The translations under genes were made by a program, and so were the position numbers. The notes beneath the pieces are model-generated. The model was not told the DNA's origin and did not search any database. It saw only the letters and a program-made list of their open reading frames with translations. Below, one piece after another: positions 29,825 through 38,747 of a stretch of DNA of 64,000 bases. Source of the stretch: Escherichia ruysiae (lineage in GTDB: Bacteria; Pseudomonadota; Gammaproteobacteria; Enterobacterales; Enterobacteriaceae); NCBI RefSeq assembly GCF_902498915.1, contig NZ_CABVLQ010000001.1; one strand, 5' to 3'. How positions within the stretch are numbered: position 1 is the first letter of the stretch; every line of letters begins with the position of its first letter.

Positions 29825-32107
29825 ATGTCCGAGCTTAATGAAAAGTTAGCCACAGCCTGGGAAGGTTTTACCAAAGGTGACTGGCAGAATGAAGTAAACG
29901 TCCGTGACTTCATTCAGAAAAACTACACTCCGTACGAGGGTGACGAGTCCTTCCTGGCTGGCGCTACTGAAGCGACCACCACCCTGTGGGACAAAGTAAT
30001 GGAAGGCGTTAAACTGGAAAACCGCACTCACGCGCCAGTTGACTTTGACACCGCTGTTGCTTCCACCATCACTTCTCACGACGCTGGCTACATCAACAAG
30101 CAGCTTGAGAAAATCGTTGGTCTGCAGACTGAAGCTCCGCTGAAACGTGCTCTTATCCCGTTCGGTGGTATCAAAATGATCGAAGGTTCCTGCAAAGCGT
30201 ACAACCGCGAACTGGATCCGATGATCAAAAAAATCTTCACTGAATACCGTAAAACTCACAACCAGGGCGTGTTCGACGTTTACACTCCGGACATCCTGCG
30301 TTGCCGTAAATCCGGTGTTCTGACCGGCCTGCCAGATGCTTATGGCCGTGGTCGTATCATCGGTGACTACCGTCGCGTTGCGCTGTACGGTATCGACTAC
30401 CTGATGAAAGACAAACTGGCACAGTTCACCTCTCTGCAGGCTGATCTGGAAAACGGCGTAAACCTGGAACAGACCATCCGTCTGCGCGAAGAAATCGCTG
30501 AACAGCACCGCGCTCTGGGTCAGATGAAAGAAATGGCTGCTAAATACGGCTACGACATCTCTGGTCCGGCTACCAACGCTCAGGAAGCTATCCAGTGGAC
30601 TTACTTCGGCTACCTGGCTGCTGTTAAGTCTCAGAACGGTGCTGCAATGTCCTTCGGTCGTACTTCCACCTTCCTGGATGTGTACATCGAACGCGACCTG
30701 AAAGCTGGCAAGATCACCGAACAAGAAGCGCAGGAAATGGTTGACCACCTGGTCATGAAACTGCGTATGGTTCGCTTCCTGCGTACTCCGGAGTACGATG
30801 AACTGTTCTCTGGCGACCCGATCTGGGCAACCGAATCTATCGGTGGTATGGGCCTCGACGGTCGTACCCTGGTTACCAAAAACAGCTTCCGTTTCCTGAA
30901 CACCCTGTACACCATGGGTCCGTCTCCGGAACCGAACATGACCATTCTGTGGTCTGAAAAACTGCCGCTGAACTTCAAGAAATTCGCCGCTAAAGTGTCC
31001 ATCGACACCTCTTCTCTGCAGTATGAGAACGATGACCTGATGCGTCCGGACTTCAACAACGATGACTACGCTATCGCTTGCTGCGTAAGCCCGATGATCG
31101 TTGGTAAACAAATGCAGTTCTTCGGTGCGCGTGCAAACCTGGCGAAAACCATGCTGTACGCAATCAACGGCGGCGTTGACGAAAAACTGAAAATGCAGGT
31201 TGGTCCGAAATCTGAACCGATCAAAGGCGACGTCCTGAACTACGATGAAGTGATGGAGCGCATGGATCACTTCATGGACTGGCTGGCTAAACAGTACATC
31301 ACTGCACTGAATATCATCCACTACATGCACGACAAGTACAGCTACGAAGCCTCTCTGATGGCGCTGCACGACCGTGACGTTATCCGCACCATGGCGTGTG
31401 GTATCGCTGGTCTGTCCGTTGCTGCTGACTCCCTGTCTGCAATCAAATATGCGAAAGTTAAACCGATTCGTGACGAAGACGGTCTGGCTATCGACTTCGA
31501 AATCGAAGGCGAATACCCGCAGTTTGGTAACAACGATCCGCGTGTAGATGACCTGGCTGTTGATCTGGTAGAACGTTTCATGAAGAAAATTCAGAAACTG
31601 CACACCTACCGTGACGCTATCCCGACTCAGTCTGTTCTGACCATCACTTCTAACGTTGTGTATGGTAAGAAAACGGGTAACACCCCAGACGGTCGTCGTG
31701 CTGGCGCGCCGTTCGGACCGGGTGCTAACCCGATGCACGGTCGTGACCAGAAAGGTGCTGTAGCGTCTCTGACTTCCGTTGCTAAACTGCCGTTCGCCTA
31801 CGCTAAAGATGGTATCTCCTACACCTTCTCTATCGTTCCGAACGCACTGGGTAAAGACGACGAAGTTCGTAAGACCAACCTGGCAGGTCTGATGGATGGT
31901 TACTTCCACCACGAAGCATCCATCGAAGGTGGTCAGCACCTGAACGTTAACGTGATGAACCGTGAAATGCTGCTCGACGCGATGGAAAACCCGGAAAAAT
32001 ATCCGCAGCTGACCATCCGTGTATCTGGCTACGCAGTACGTTTCAACTCGCTGACTAAAGAACAGCAGCAGGACGTTATTACTCGTACCTTCACTCAGTC
32101 TATGTAA
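29825..32107 (+). CDS. pflB: Pyruvate formate-lyase
   Basis: 760 residues, the K-12 length. The catalytic Cys pair is in YAIACCVSPM (Cys418-Cys419 of the literature), and the glycyl-radical site is in RVSGYAV near the C-terminus (Gly734 of the literature, 735 counting Met). The enzyme splits pyruvate with CoA into acetyl-CoA and formate in anaerobic growth. AAGAAGGTAGGTG precedes the ATG. Codon use is that of a very highly expressed gene, which leaves long open frames on the opposite strand that are not genes. An intrinsic terminator follows. Confidence 0.99.
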   Translation: MSELNEKLATAWEGFTKGDWQNEVNVRDFIQKNYTPYEGDESFLAGATEATTTLWDKVMEGVKLENRTHAPVDFDTAVASTITSHDAGYINKQLEKIVGLQTEAPLKRALIPFGGIKMIEGSCKAYNRELDPMIKKIFTEYRKTHNQGVFDVYTPDILRCRKSGVLTGLPDAYGRGRIIGDYRRVALYGIDYLMKDKLAQFTSLQADLENGVNLEQTIRLREEIAEQHRALGQMKEMAAKYGYDISGPATNAQEAIQWTYFGYLAAVKSQNGAAMSFGRTSTFLDVYIERDLKAGKITEQEAQEMVDHLVMKLRMVRFLRTPEYDELFSGDPIWATESIGGMGLDGRTLVTKNSFRFLNTLYTMGPSPEPNMTILWSEKLPLNFKKFAAKVSIDTSSLQYENDDLMRPDFNNDDYAIACCVSPMIVGKQMQFFGARANLAKTMLYAINGGVDEKLKMQVGPKSEPIKGDVLNYDEVMERMDHFMDWLAKQYITALNIIHYMHDKYSYEASLMALHDRDVIRTMACGIAGLSVAADSLSAIKYAKVKPIRDEDGLAIDFEIEGEYPQFGNNDPRVDDLAVDLVERFMKKIQKLHTYRDAIPTQSVLTITSNVVYGKKTGNTPDGRRAGAPFGPGANPMHGRDQKGAVASLTSVAKLPFAYAKDGISYTFSIVPNALGKDDEVRKTNLAGLMDGYFHHEASIEGGQHLNVNVMNREMLLDAMENPEKYPQLTIRVSGYAVRFNSLTKEQQQDVITRTFTQSM

Positions 32108-32148
32108 TTAGATTTGACTGAAATCGTACAGTAAAAAGCGTACAATAA

Positions 32149-32175
32149 AGGCTCCACGAAAGTGGGGCCTTTTTT
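32149..32175 (+). terminator. Terminator of focA-pflB
   Basis: Stem AGGCTCCAC / GTGGGGCCT (one T-G pair) with a GAAA tetraloop, then TTTTT. It lies 41 bp past the pflB stop and separates pflB from pflA, which has its own promoter in E. coli. Confidence 0.85.
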
Positions 32176-32298
32176 AGCAAGAGAGCCTTTTTTGTCAGCT
32201 ATCTATACTTTAAGGTAACTGCCAAAACAGACTCGACGTAGCCTTCGAGCTGCGCACCAACACGGCCTCAGATGGGCCACATCTGGAGAAACACCGCA

Positions 32299-33039
32299 AT
32301 GTCAGTTATTGGTCGCATTCACTCCTTTGAATCCTGTGGAACCGTAGACGGTCCAGGTATTCGCTTTATCACCTTTTTCCAGGGCTGCCTGATGCGCTGC
32401 CTGTATTGTCATAACCGCGACACCTGGGACACGCATGGCGGTAAAGAAGTTACCGTTGAAGATTTAATGAAGGAAGTGGTGACCTATCGCCACTTTATGA
32501 ACGCTTCCGGCGGCGGCGTTACCGCATCCGGTGGTGAAGCAATCCTGCAAGCCGAGTTCGTTCGCGACTGGTTCCGCGCCTGCAAAAAAGAAGGCATTCA
32601 TACCTGTCTCGACACTAACGGTTTTGTTCGTCGTTACGATCCAGTAATTGATGAACTGCTGGAAGTGACCGACCTGGTAATGCTTGATCTCAAACAGATG
32701 AACGACGAAATCCACCAGAATCTGGTGGGCGTTTCCAACCATCGTACACTCGAGTTTGCTAAATATCTGGCGAACAAAAATGTGAAAGTCTGGATACGTT
32801 ATGTCGTAGTACCTGGCTGGTCTGACGATGACGATTCAGCTCATCGCCTCGGTGAATTTACTCGCGATATGGGTAACGTCGAAAAAATCGAGCTCCTCCC
32901 CTACCATGAGTTAGGCAAACATAAGTGGGTGGCGATGGGCGAAGAGTACAAACTCGACGGTGTGAAACCACCGAAAAAAGAAACCATGGAGCGCGTAAAA
33001 GGGATTCTTGAGCAATATGGTCATAAGGTGATGTTCTAA
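32299..33039 (+). CDS. pflA: Pyruvate formate-lyase activating enzyme
   Basis: 246 residues from the ATG at 32299 (MSVIGRIHSF); nine upstream in-frame codons are not used. It is a radical-SAM enzyme with the CxxxCxxC cluster motif at Cys30, Cys34 and Cys37 (GCLMRCLYC) and the SAM-binding GGE in ASGGEA. It installs the glycyl radical on PflB. It lies 191 bp after pflB, beyond a terminator. In K-12 the next genes are ycaK and ycaN; here the backbone stops about 120 bp past pflA and the bcs-like block begins. Confidence 0.98.
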   Translation: MSVIGRIHSFESCGTVDGPGIRFITFFQGCLMRCLYCHNRDTWDTHGGKEVTVEDLMKEVVTYRHFMNASGGGVTASGGEAILQAEFVRDWFRACKKEGIHTCLDTNGFVRRYDPVIDELLEVTDLVMLDLKQMNDEIHQNLVGVSNHRTLEFAKYLANKNVKVWIRYVVVPGWSDDDDSAHRLGEFTRDMGNVEKIELLPYHELGKHKWVAMGEEYKLDGVKPPKKETMERVKGILEQYGHKVMF

Positions 33040-33082
33040 AACATCATATTTCGACCTGGGTCCCTTCCTTTAGTAGTAATGA

Positions 33083-33120
33083 GTAAATCAGCGTTGAGAA
33101 CATGCTCGACGCTGATTTAC
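33083..33120. terminator. Large hairpin at the junction of pflA and the bcs-like block
   Basis: A perfect 12-bp outer stem GTAAATCAGCGT / ACGCTGATTTAC, an opposed T-G and an inner GAG / CTC stem surround a 6-nt loop. It lies between the convergent pflA (stop 33039) and bcsC (stop 33162) and could end transcription from both sides. No long U-tract follows on either strand. Confidence 0.65.
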
Positions 33121-33161
33121 TAGACTTAATTTCCGAGATTTAACCTTCTGATTCTACCTCG

Positions 33162-36100
33162 TTACCAGTCGGCGTAAGGTATCAGCGGCTGCGGCGGTAA
33201 ATCCATGTCGCCCTGCCATCCGGCGGCGGAATACCGCACGTAGAGCAGGAAATGGCTTGGCGCATAATCTTTCGCCTGCTGGATATCGATTGCCGTGCCG
33301 ACAAACCAGTTGGACGTGACCCGACGCTCAAGTAACGCCCGCGCCGTGTAGCCAAAGCCCTGACTGCTGCCGCCGTCGTTGGTCTGGCTGGCGGCATCCT
33401 CTTTCCAGTCCGTCGGGATCAGGTTCATCAGCGGATAACGCGGCATGGTTTTGGTGCGCGAATGCGACCACGAGCCAGACGCGCCCAGCTCCCATGACCA
33501 GTTTTCCGTCCGCTCACGCCACATCACCGGTATGGCAAACGACAGGTATTCCTGCGGGCTGTAATAACCGCCCTGACCGAGTGAGTACCCACTCAGGTCT
33601 TTGTCGTAATGCCAGATCATATTGTTCAGGCCAATGGTCACACGGCGATTATTCTGGTTGATGACCTTATAGTAATAGCCCGTCATCCAGCGCACGCGCC
33701 AGTTATCTTCGACATTTTTGCCGGTTAACTGGTCGCCGCTAAGGGATGCCCAGACGCCGTTCGCTTCACCTTTATCGTAGCTCAGACTCAGTCCCACGCC
33801 ATCGGCACGCACACCGCCCCATTTTTTCCCGGTATTGCCCGGAGAGTCTTTCTGCCCGCCAAAGGCCAGTAACGAACTGGAGATGGGGCGCCGATGGGCG
33901 TTAACGGTGTAACCAAGCGGCCCGATATCGTCGCTGTAACTGATGCCACCGACCACATCCACCACGTTGAAGCCCATCGGTGTGGTGCCGATATCCCAGC
34001 TCCAGACGTCATTTCGCCAGCCGACCGCCACGCTGGCGCCGGAATCCGACTGGCTGCGGTTGCCGCTACAGTCCTGCAACGTACAGGTGCCCCAGTTGTT
34101 ATCCCATTTACCCTCAGCGTCGGCGGAAAAACTGCCGACGTTCATATTGACGAAATCACTGCGAAAGAACATCCGTCCGTCAGAATACGGTGCATCCACC
34201 TGCAACATGGTGGTGTGCGCTTTCAGGTCGGAGTAACCACCGGTGCCGCTCGATCCCCAGTAGTCGTGCTCCAGGGTGACGTTAAGATCCTGCTGGCGAT
34301 AGAGATCCGCCGCATCGCTGCGCACGCCGCGCTTCAGCCAGTCGTCCTTCTCATCGTTACGGGTCAGACGGGTAAAGGTGTCGTTATCCTGCGGACGCGT
34401 CGTGGTCACACCGGATGCGACCATCGCGTCTTTGTAGGTTTCCAGCGCCTGCTCCGGATCGCCCGCCTGCGCTTCAAACCCTGCACCATCACGCAGTACC
34501 ATCGCACTTTCCATCGACGGCGGCTGAGATTTTGCCTGCGGGATCAGCTTGTTAAACGTCTGCTGCGCCGCTGCGGTATCGCCAAGCTGCGCCTGTACCA
34601 GCGCCACGCGCCGCTGTGTATTCAGTGAGGTATTGTCGGTGGCGGGCAGTTTCGCCAGCTGGCTGCGTGCCGCCACTTTGTCACCGGCGGCGATATCCAC
34701 TTCCGTCAGGCCAAGAATGGCATCAACGTTAGCTGGCTCCCGCGTCAGGACATTCTGATACGCCGCGCGGGCGGCGGTGTCATCACGTCGCTGCTGTGCC
34801 CAGTCGGCCAGGGTGAGGTCAATGCGCGTGGACGGTGGCTGTTGGCGCAGCATCGCTTCCGCTTCTGCCTCTTTACCGCTTTCACGCAGGCGGCTGGCGG
34901 TTTCCAGTACCTGATCGCTTTGCAGGCGGTTTGCCAGTTCCTGAATATTGCTGTTCCACTGCGCGCGCGGCAGGCTGTTGATATGCGCCAGCGCGGCTCT
35001 GTCCTGGTCGTGACCGGAAAGATACAGTCCGTAAGCGTAAACCTGCTCCGGGTCGTTCGGCTTCTGTTGCGCCAGATTGCGCATTAACGTATCGGCCTGG
35101 CTGCGTTGTCCGGCCTGCCAGAGATCCTGCGAAAGCCGGTAAGTAATCCACACACTGCCGGGATCGAGCGCCAGTCGCTGGCGCTGAAGTGCTGCCGCCT
35201 GCGCCCATTTACCCTGATTTTCCAGTGCCTCCGCCTGCTGTGATAAGCGGTCGTTTTGCAGGCTGCGTTCGATGTCATCAACGCTGCGCCGCTGGCTGGC
35301 AGAAAGCGAGGCAATAAACGCTTCGGCTTTTTCCGGCGACTGCTGGCGATAAAGATTCGCCAGCCCGCGCACGGCGTTAGTGTTGCTACTGTCCATACGC
35401 AGCGTCTGCTGGTAATAGCGTTCAGCGGCGGGGTAATCTTTGCGCGCCATCGCCACATCGCCCAGCCCCAGCACCGCATAGCTGTCGGCGTTATCGACAT
35501 TGCGCGCCTGCTGGAACAGGCGTTCTGCCCGGTCGGGATTATTGGCTTTCAGCGCAGCATCGCCCTGCTGGATCGCCAGCCAGTAGCGATTCACCTTCAG
35601 CAGACTGTTCCATTTGTCGTTGTTGCTGCTGTGCGGATCCAGCGCGAGGGCTTTTTCCAGATTCGCCACCGCATTAGCACGATCGCCATTCTGAGAATAC
35701 GCCTGCCCCAGCGCCCCAAATATGGCACCAGAGCCTGGGTTATCAATATTAAGCATTTTCAACTGACGAATCGCTTCGTTGCGACGGGTGGCAATTTGCG
35801 TCATTGCCCCCCAGTATTCCAATGCCATTTCGACATCTGGTGGCGCCCCCTTAAATAACTTGTTGTAACTGTCGATAGCCTCCTTATATCGCCCGGAGAT
35901 AGCTTGTAAGCGCGCCATTTGCAGTGCCTGACGCCCCTCAGGCGAAGAAAGTCGCATGGCCGTGCGCGATGCTTTATATATTTTTGAATCAGGAGCGAGC
36001 AGGGAAAGTCTGGCAAGTTGTTTTTGCGCGCCTTCAATATCCCCCTTACGCAGCAGATAGCGAAAACGCGCCGCAACGACATCTGGATTATCAGGTTCCG

Positions 36101-36269
36101 CCAATTCAAGACGATAAAGCGACTGTTCGACCAGATCTTCACGGTGAATGTCTTCGCCCAACCGAATCTGCGCCATTAACAGCTTATGTGCGGTTGGTGT
36201 GGCTTTCGCCATCGACATTACCGCCAAACCAAGGGATATTGTGAGTAAATTTAGGGTGAATTTGTACAT
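33162..36269 (-). CDS. bcsC: BcsC-like outer-membrane exopolysaccharide export protein (mosaic)
   Basis: 1035 residues with a signal peptide (cleavage after about residue 23, in MSMAKATPT), then TPR repeats through the periplasmic part and a C-terminal BCSC_C beta-barrel from about residue 670 (YRQQDLNVTLEHDYWGSSG onward) ending in YADW. It should form the periplasmic scaffold and outer-membrane pore for the glucan. The usual E. coli BcsC has 1157 residues. From about residue 184 (GALGQAYSQ) to the end this protein is, by recall, nearly identical to that BcsC. Residues 1-183 are clearly divergent, and about 122 residues of TPR region are missing at the join. GC content rises visibly at the same point (near 35,720). 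A good GAGG ribosome site lies ahead of the ATG. It is last of the five-gene file. Confidence 0.93.
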   Translation of the reverse strand: MYKFTLNLLTISLGLAVMSMAKATPTAHKLLMAQIRLGEDIHREDLVEQSLYRLELAEPDNPDVVAARFRYLLRKGDIEGAQKQLARLSLLAPDSKIYKASRTAMRLSSPEGRQALQMARLQAISGRYKEAIDSYNKLFKGAPPDVEMALEYWGAMTQIATRRNEAIRQLKMLNIDNPGSGAIFGALGQAYSQNGDRANAVANLEKALALDPHSSNNDKWNSLLKVNRYWLAIQQGDAALKANNPDRAERLFQQARNVDNADSYAVLGLGDVAMARKDYPAAERYYQQTLRMDSSNTNAVRGLANLYRQQSPEKAEAFIASLSASQRRSVDDIERSLQNDRLSQQAEALENQGKWAQAAALQRQRLALDPGSVWITYRLSQDLWQAGQRSQADTLMRNLAQQKPNDPEQVYAYGLYLSGHDQDRAALAHINSLPRAQWNSNIQELANRLQSDQVLETASRLRESGKEAEAEAMLRQQPPSTRIDLTLADWAQQRRDDTAARAAYQNVLTREPANVDAILGLTEVDIAAGDKVAARSQLAKLPATDNTSLNTQRRVALVQAQLGDTAAAQQTFNKLIPQAKSQPPSMESAMVLRDGAGFEAQAGDPEQALETYKDAMVASGVTTTRPQDNDTFTRLTRNDEKDDWLKRGVRSDAADLYRQQDLNVTLEHDYWGSSGTGGYSDLKAHTTMLQVDAPYSDGRMFFRSDFVNMNVGSFSADAEGKWDNNWGTCTLQDCSGNRSQSDSGASVAVGWRNDVWSWDIGTTPMGFNVVDVVGGISYSDDIGPLGYTVNAHRRPISSSLLAFGGQKDSPGNTGKKWGGVRADGVGLSLSYDKGEANGVWASLSGDQLTGKNVEDNWRVRWMTGYYYKVINQNNRRVTIGLNNMIWHYDKDLSGYSLGQGGYYSPQEYLSFAIPVMWRERTENWSWELGASGSWSHSRTKTMPRYPLMNLIPTDWKEDAASQTNDGGSSQGFGYTARALLERRVTSNWFVGTAIDIQQAKDYAPSHFLLYVRYSAAGWQGDMDLPPQPLIPYADW

Positions 36270-36381
36270 GCCTGCCTCAATCAGGTGTTAACTCACTTTT
36301 TATTAAAAACAGAACGGGCGCAGCTCCCTGCCTGTATAAAGTCAGGACAGAATGGAGCCGCAAAATAGAAATGATGATGAA

Positions 36382-38682
36382 TTACTGTTGATGAGGGTTC
36401 AGACGACGGCGACTAATGTTACGTAACAGACGCCATACTACCCACGCCAATAGCACCACACTGAGAGTTGCCAGCACTGCCAGTAGAATGGGATGTCTGG
36501 CTAACACATATTGCACTCGTTCAATCCAGGGGAGATGCCCAACGTAATAAGTATCTCCAACCTGTAAACTATTGACGCCAGATTCGCGAATAACCGCGAC
36601 TGAACCAAAAATATTGCCGCGTTTTGTACTATTAATTAACGCATTGTTGAGTAGCGTATCGCCGCGTGATCCCTCGGACATTAAAGCAATTACGCTGCGT
36701 TGGGCATGATATGGGGACTGAAAACCAACTATCGCCGCCATTGGCAATGGGGAATTTATAGTTGTTTGTATTTCAGGTTTTTGATCGTTTTTATCTGCCA
36801 TAATTTTTGCGTAATCAGTGTTCCGCATTGGGCTTTTTACCCAACTCGTTGTTGCCTCAATGAGCAGATTAATTTGCTGTTTATCTGCAAATTCTTGCGG
36901 AAGTGTTCCTATAAGCAGAATATCTGAATCCTTACCCTGGACAGAACCTATATCATCAGTAATTGTCAGATTAATTGCCGGAAATCCAGTTTGAGCACCA
37001 ATCAGTCCAAGGGTATTTAATAATGTTTCAACTTGCGTTGTACCAGGATTTTCAGGCATAACCACAACCGTTTCTGATAGATCGGCCATGCGGCTAAATG
37101 GAAAGCCTGAGCTGGCAAAAGCGCGTAAATCTGGCATTGCGATAAAGTGATGGTACTTTGAAAAATCGATAGTGGAATCATCTGCAATAACCGCATGATT
37201 TTTTAGAGGCCTGGAAATAATACAGCTATCAGCATCAGAACGCGGCATTGTATTAATGTACTCAAAATTAAATCGCAATTGATTAAGCGCCCCCAACGTC
37301 AGCGCAGGAATGGTAATTCCATTATTACCATCCAACAATTCTTGCAATAACGGTAAACGTAACAACAATCTATCGGTAGCAGATTGCGGACTTAGCCGGA
37401 AAGATTCAAGGTACTGGTTATTAAGGCTGACATCCATGCGTGAACCACCTATCGTTGGCGTGGTATAGCGATAGTTAATCTTCATATCAACCCCACGATT
37501 ACGCAATAGAAAAAGATCAGGTGGCAAATTAAATGAAACATTAATTGCCGCAGACTCCAGGCCACTTGCCTGTAACTGCCCTTCATAATTTTTAAGCTCT
37601 GCGAAAGTTATAGGACGGTCAGTGCGTACCCAGTTTGGCGCATCATAAGGTTTACGCGGCAGTAACGGCGTCACTTCATTTACGATCACACTATCGCCGC
37701 GAAAAAGTATATTTCCCTGTGCAAGGCCTTTTGCCGCCTGTAATAAATCTTTGTCATCGCGGCCCAAAAGTACCAGCAATTTGATAAAAGGATTTTGTGG
37801 ATGACTGATCATTTTAATAACAGGCGCATTCACCAACGGATGCTCGCGCAGAAAGTCCGGGCGTCTATTGTTAGTGGCAAAGACCACTGCATTACTTTCC
37901 GGTAACTGGTTATAGAAAACCGGAAATCGGTGACCACGCCAGCCAGATTGCGCACCAAACCACGAAGCGACAATAGCTGATGCCTGCTGCAAACCAGTCT
38001 CAGGAGTACCTGCAAAAACCATCGGCAATGTATTAGTGCGGTTATCTCGCGGGTCAAAAAACGGTACAGGAAAATATGAAAGATCATTTTTCAGATTAAG
38101 TCTCTGAAATACCAGTTCAAGTTCACTGGTACGTCCAATATCAAGCCACAAATTGCTGCTGGTCGGGTTTTCACAGGCGCTCTGGTAGTGACTAATTAAT
38201 TCGAGGCGCAAGCGATTAAAATCAGAAAAATACAATGGGTTAAGAGTTATTTCCGCCAGCGTTTTCTTCCCCAGTTGTTCTTTGGTAATCGGCAATACCC
38301 CCATCAACTCGTCATTAAGATAGACCTTAAGCTGTGACTGGACAGGGATCAGCGACGGTGATGGAGTGTATTCAAGTTTTAGTTTTGCTTCTGATACTAT
38401 TTCATCGCTACGCATACCAAACTCAATTTGCCCCTGTGGGTTAACGCCATTCAGGACTATGTTTCCTGGAGCTGGTGCGATTTGTGTAAATGGGAGTTTA
38501 AAATGGCGAGACGACTCTTTCGCATAAGCAGAGATATTTGTCTTCTGGATAGATGGTAATACTTCTCCAGAGGAAGACTTACTGATTACTGTATCTGTAG
38601 CCGATGCTGTATTTGCCTGGTAAAAACATAATAACCCCAAGCCAATTATCGCAGCACTTAATCTCAAAAATTTTCTTTCCAT
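36382..38682 (-). CDS. bcsB: BcsB-like periplasmic cellulose synthase subunit
   Basis: 766 residues from the ATG at 38682, chosen because MERKFLRLSAAIIGLGLL gives a clean signal peptide. A TTG at 38718 and an ATG at 38703 are in frame, and none of the three has a convincing Shine-Dalgarno. The body matches BcsB along its length (FAQIAPAPG, EFGMRSDE, LEYTPSPSL, FPVPFFDPRDNRTNTLP, KGLAQGNILFRG), and a C-terminal membrane anchor ends in SRRRLNPHQQ, close to SRRRLNPDNE of the usual E. coli BcsB. It guides the growing glucan through the periplasm and is needed for BcsA activity. It lies 65 bp after bcsA and 112 bp before bcsC. Recalled comparison suggests a diverged paralogue, roughly two-thirds identical. 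Confidence 0.92.
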   Translation of the reverse strand: MERKFLRLSAAIIGLGLLCFYQANTASATDTVISKSSSGEVLPSIQKTNISAYAKESSRHFKLPFTQIAPAPGNIVLNGVNPQGQIEFGMRSDEIVSEAKLKLEYTPSPSLIPVQSQLKVYLNDELMGVLPITKEQLGKKTLAEITLNPLYFSDFNRLRLELISHYQSACENPTSSNLWLDIGRTSELELVFQRLNLKNDLSYFPVPFFDPRDNRTNTLPMVFAGTPETGLQQASAIVASWFGAQSGWRGHRFPVFYNQLPESNAVVFATNNRRPDFLREHPLVNAPVIKMISHPQNPFIKLLVLLGRDDKDLLQAAKGLAQGNILFRGDSVIVNEVTPLLPRKPYDAPNWVRTDRPITFAELKNYEGQLQASGLESAAINVSFNLPPDLFLLRNRGVDMKINYRYTTPTIGGSRMDVSLNNQYLESFRLSPQSATDRLLLRLPLLQELLDGNNGITIPALTLGALNQLRFNFEYINTMPRSDADSCIISRPLKNHAVIADDSTIDFSKYHHFIAMPDLRAFASSGFPFSRMADLSETVVVMPENPGTTQVETLLNTLGLIGAQTGFPAINLTITDDIGSVQGKDSDILLIGTLPQEFADKQQINLLIEATTSWVKSPMRNTDYAKIMADKNDQKPEIQTTINSPLPMAAIVGFQSPYHAQRSVIALMSEGSRGDTLLNNALINSTKRGNIFGSVAVIRESGVNSLQVGDTYYVGHLPWIERVQYVLARHPILLAVLATLSVVLLAWVVWRLLRNISRRRLNPHQQ

Positions 38683-38747
38683 TTTAAAAAATTCAACAAC
38701 CATAATAAACACAAACAATATATTTAATTAGCAGTCAGAAATTAGAA

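Noticed and set aside
29846..31939. 697-codon open frame on the minus strand opposite pflB
   Set aside because: An antisense shadow of a very highly expressed gene; strong codon bias in pflB removes stop codons on the other strand. The translation has no domain and no ribosome site.
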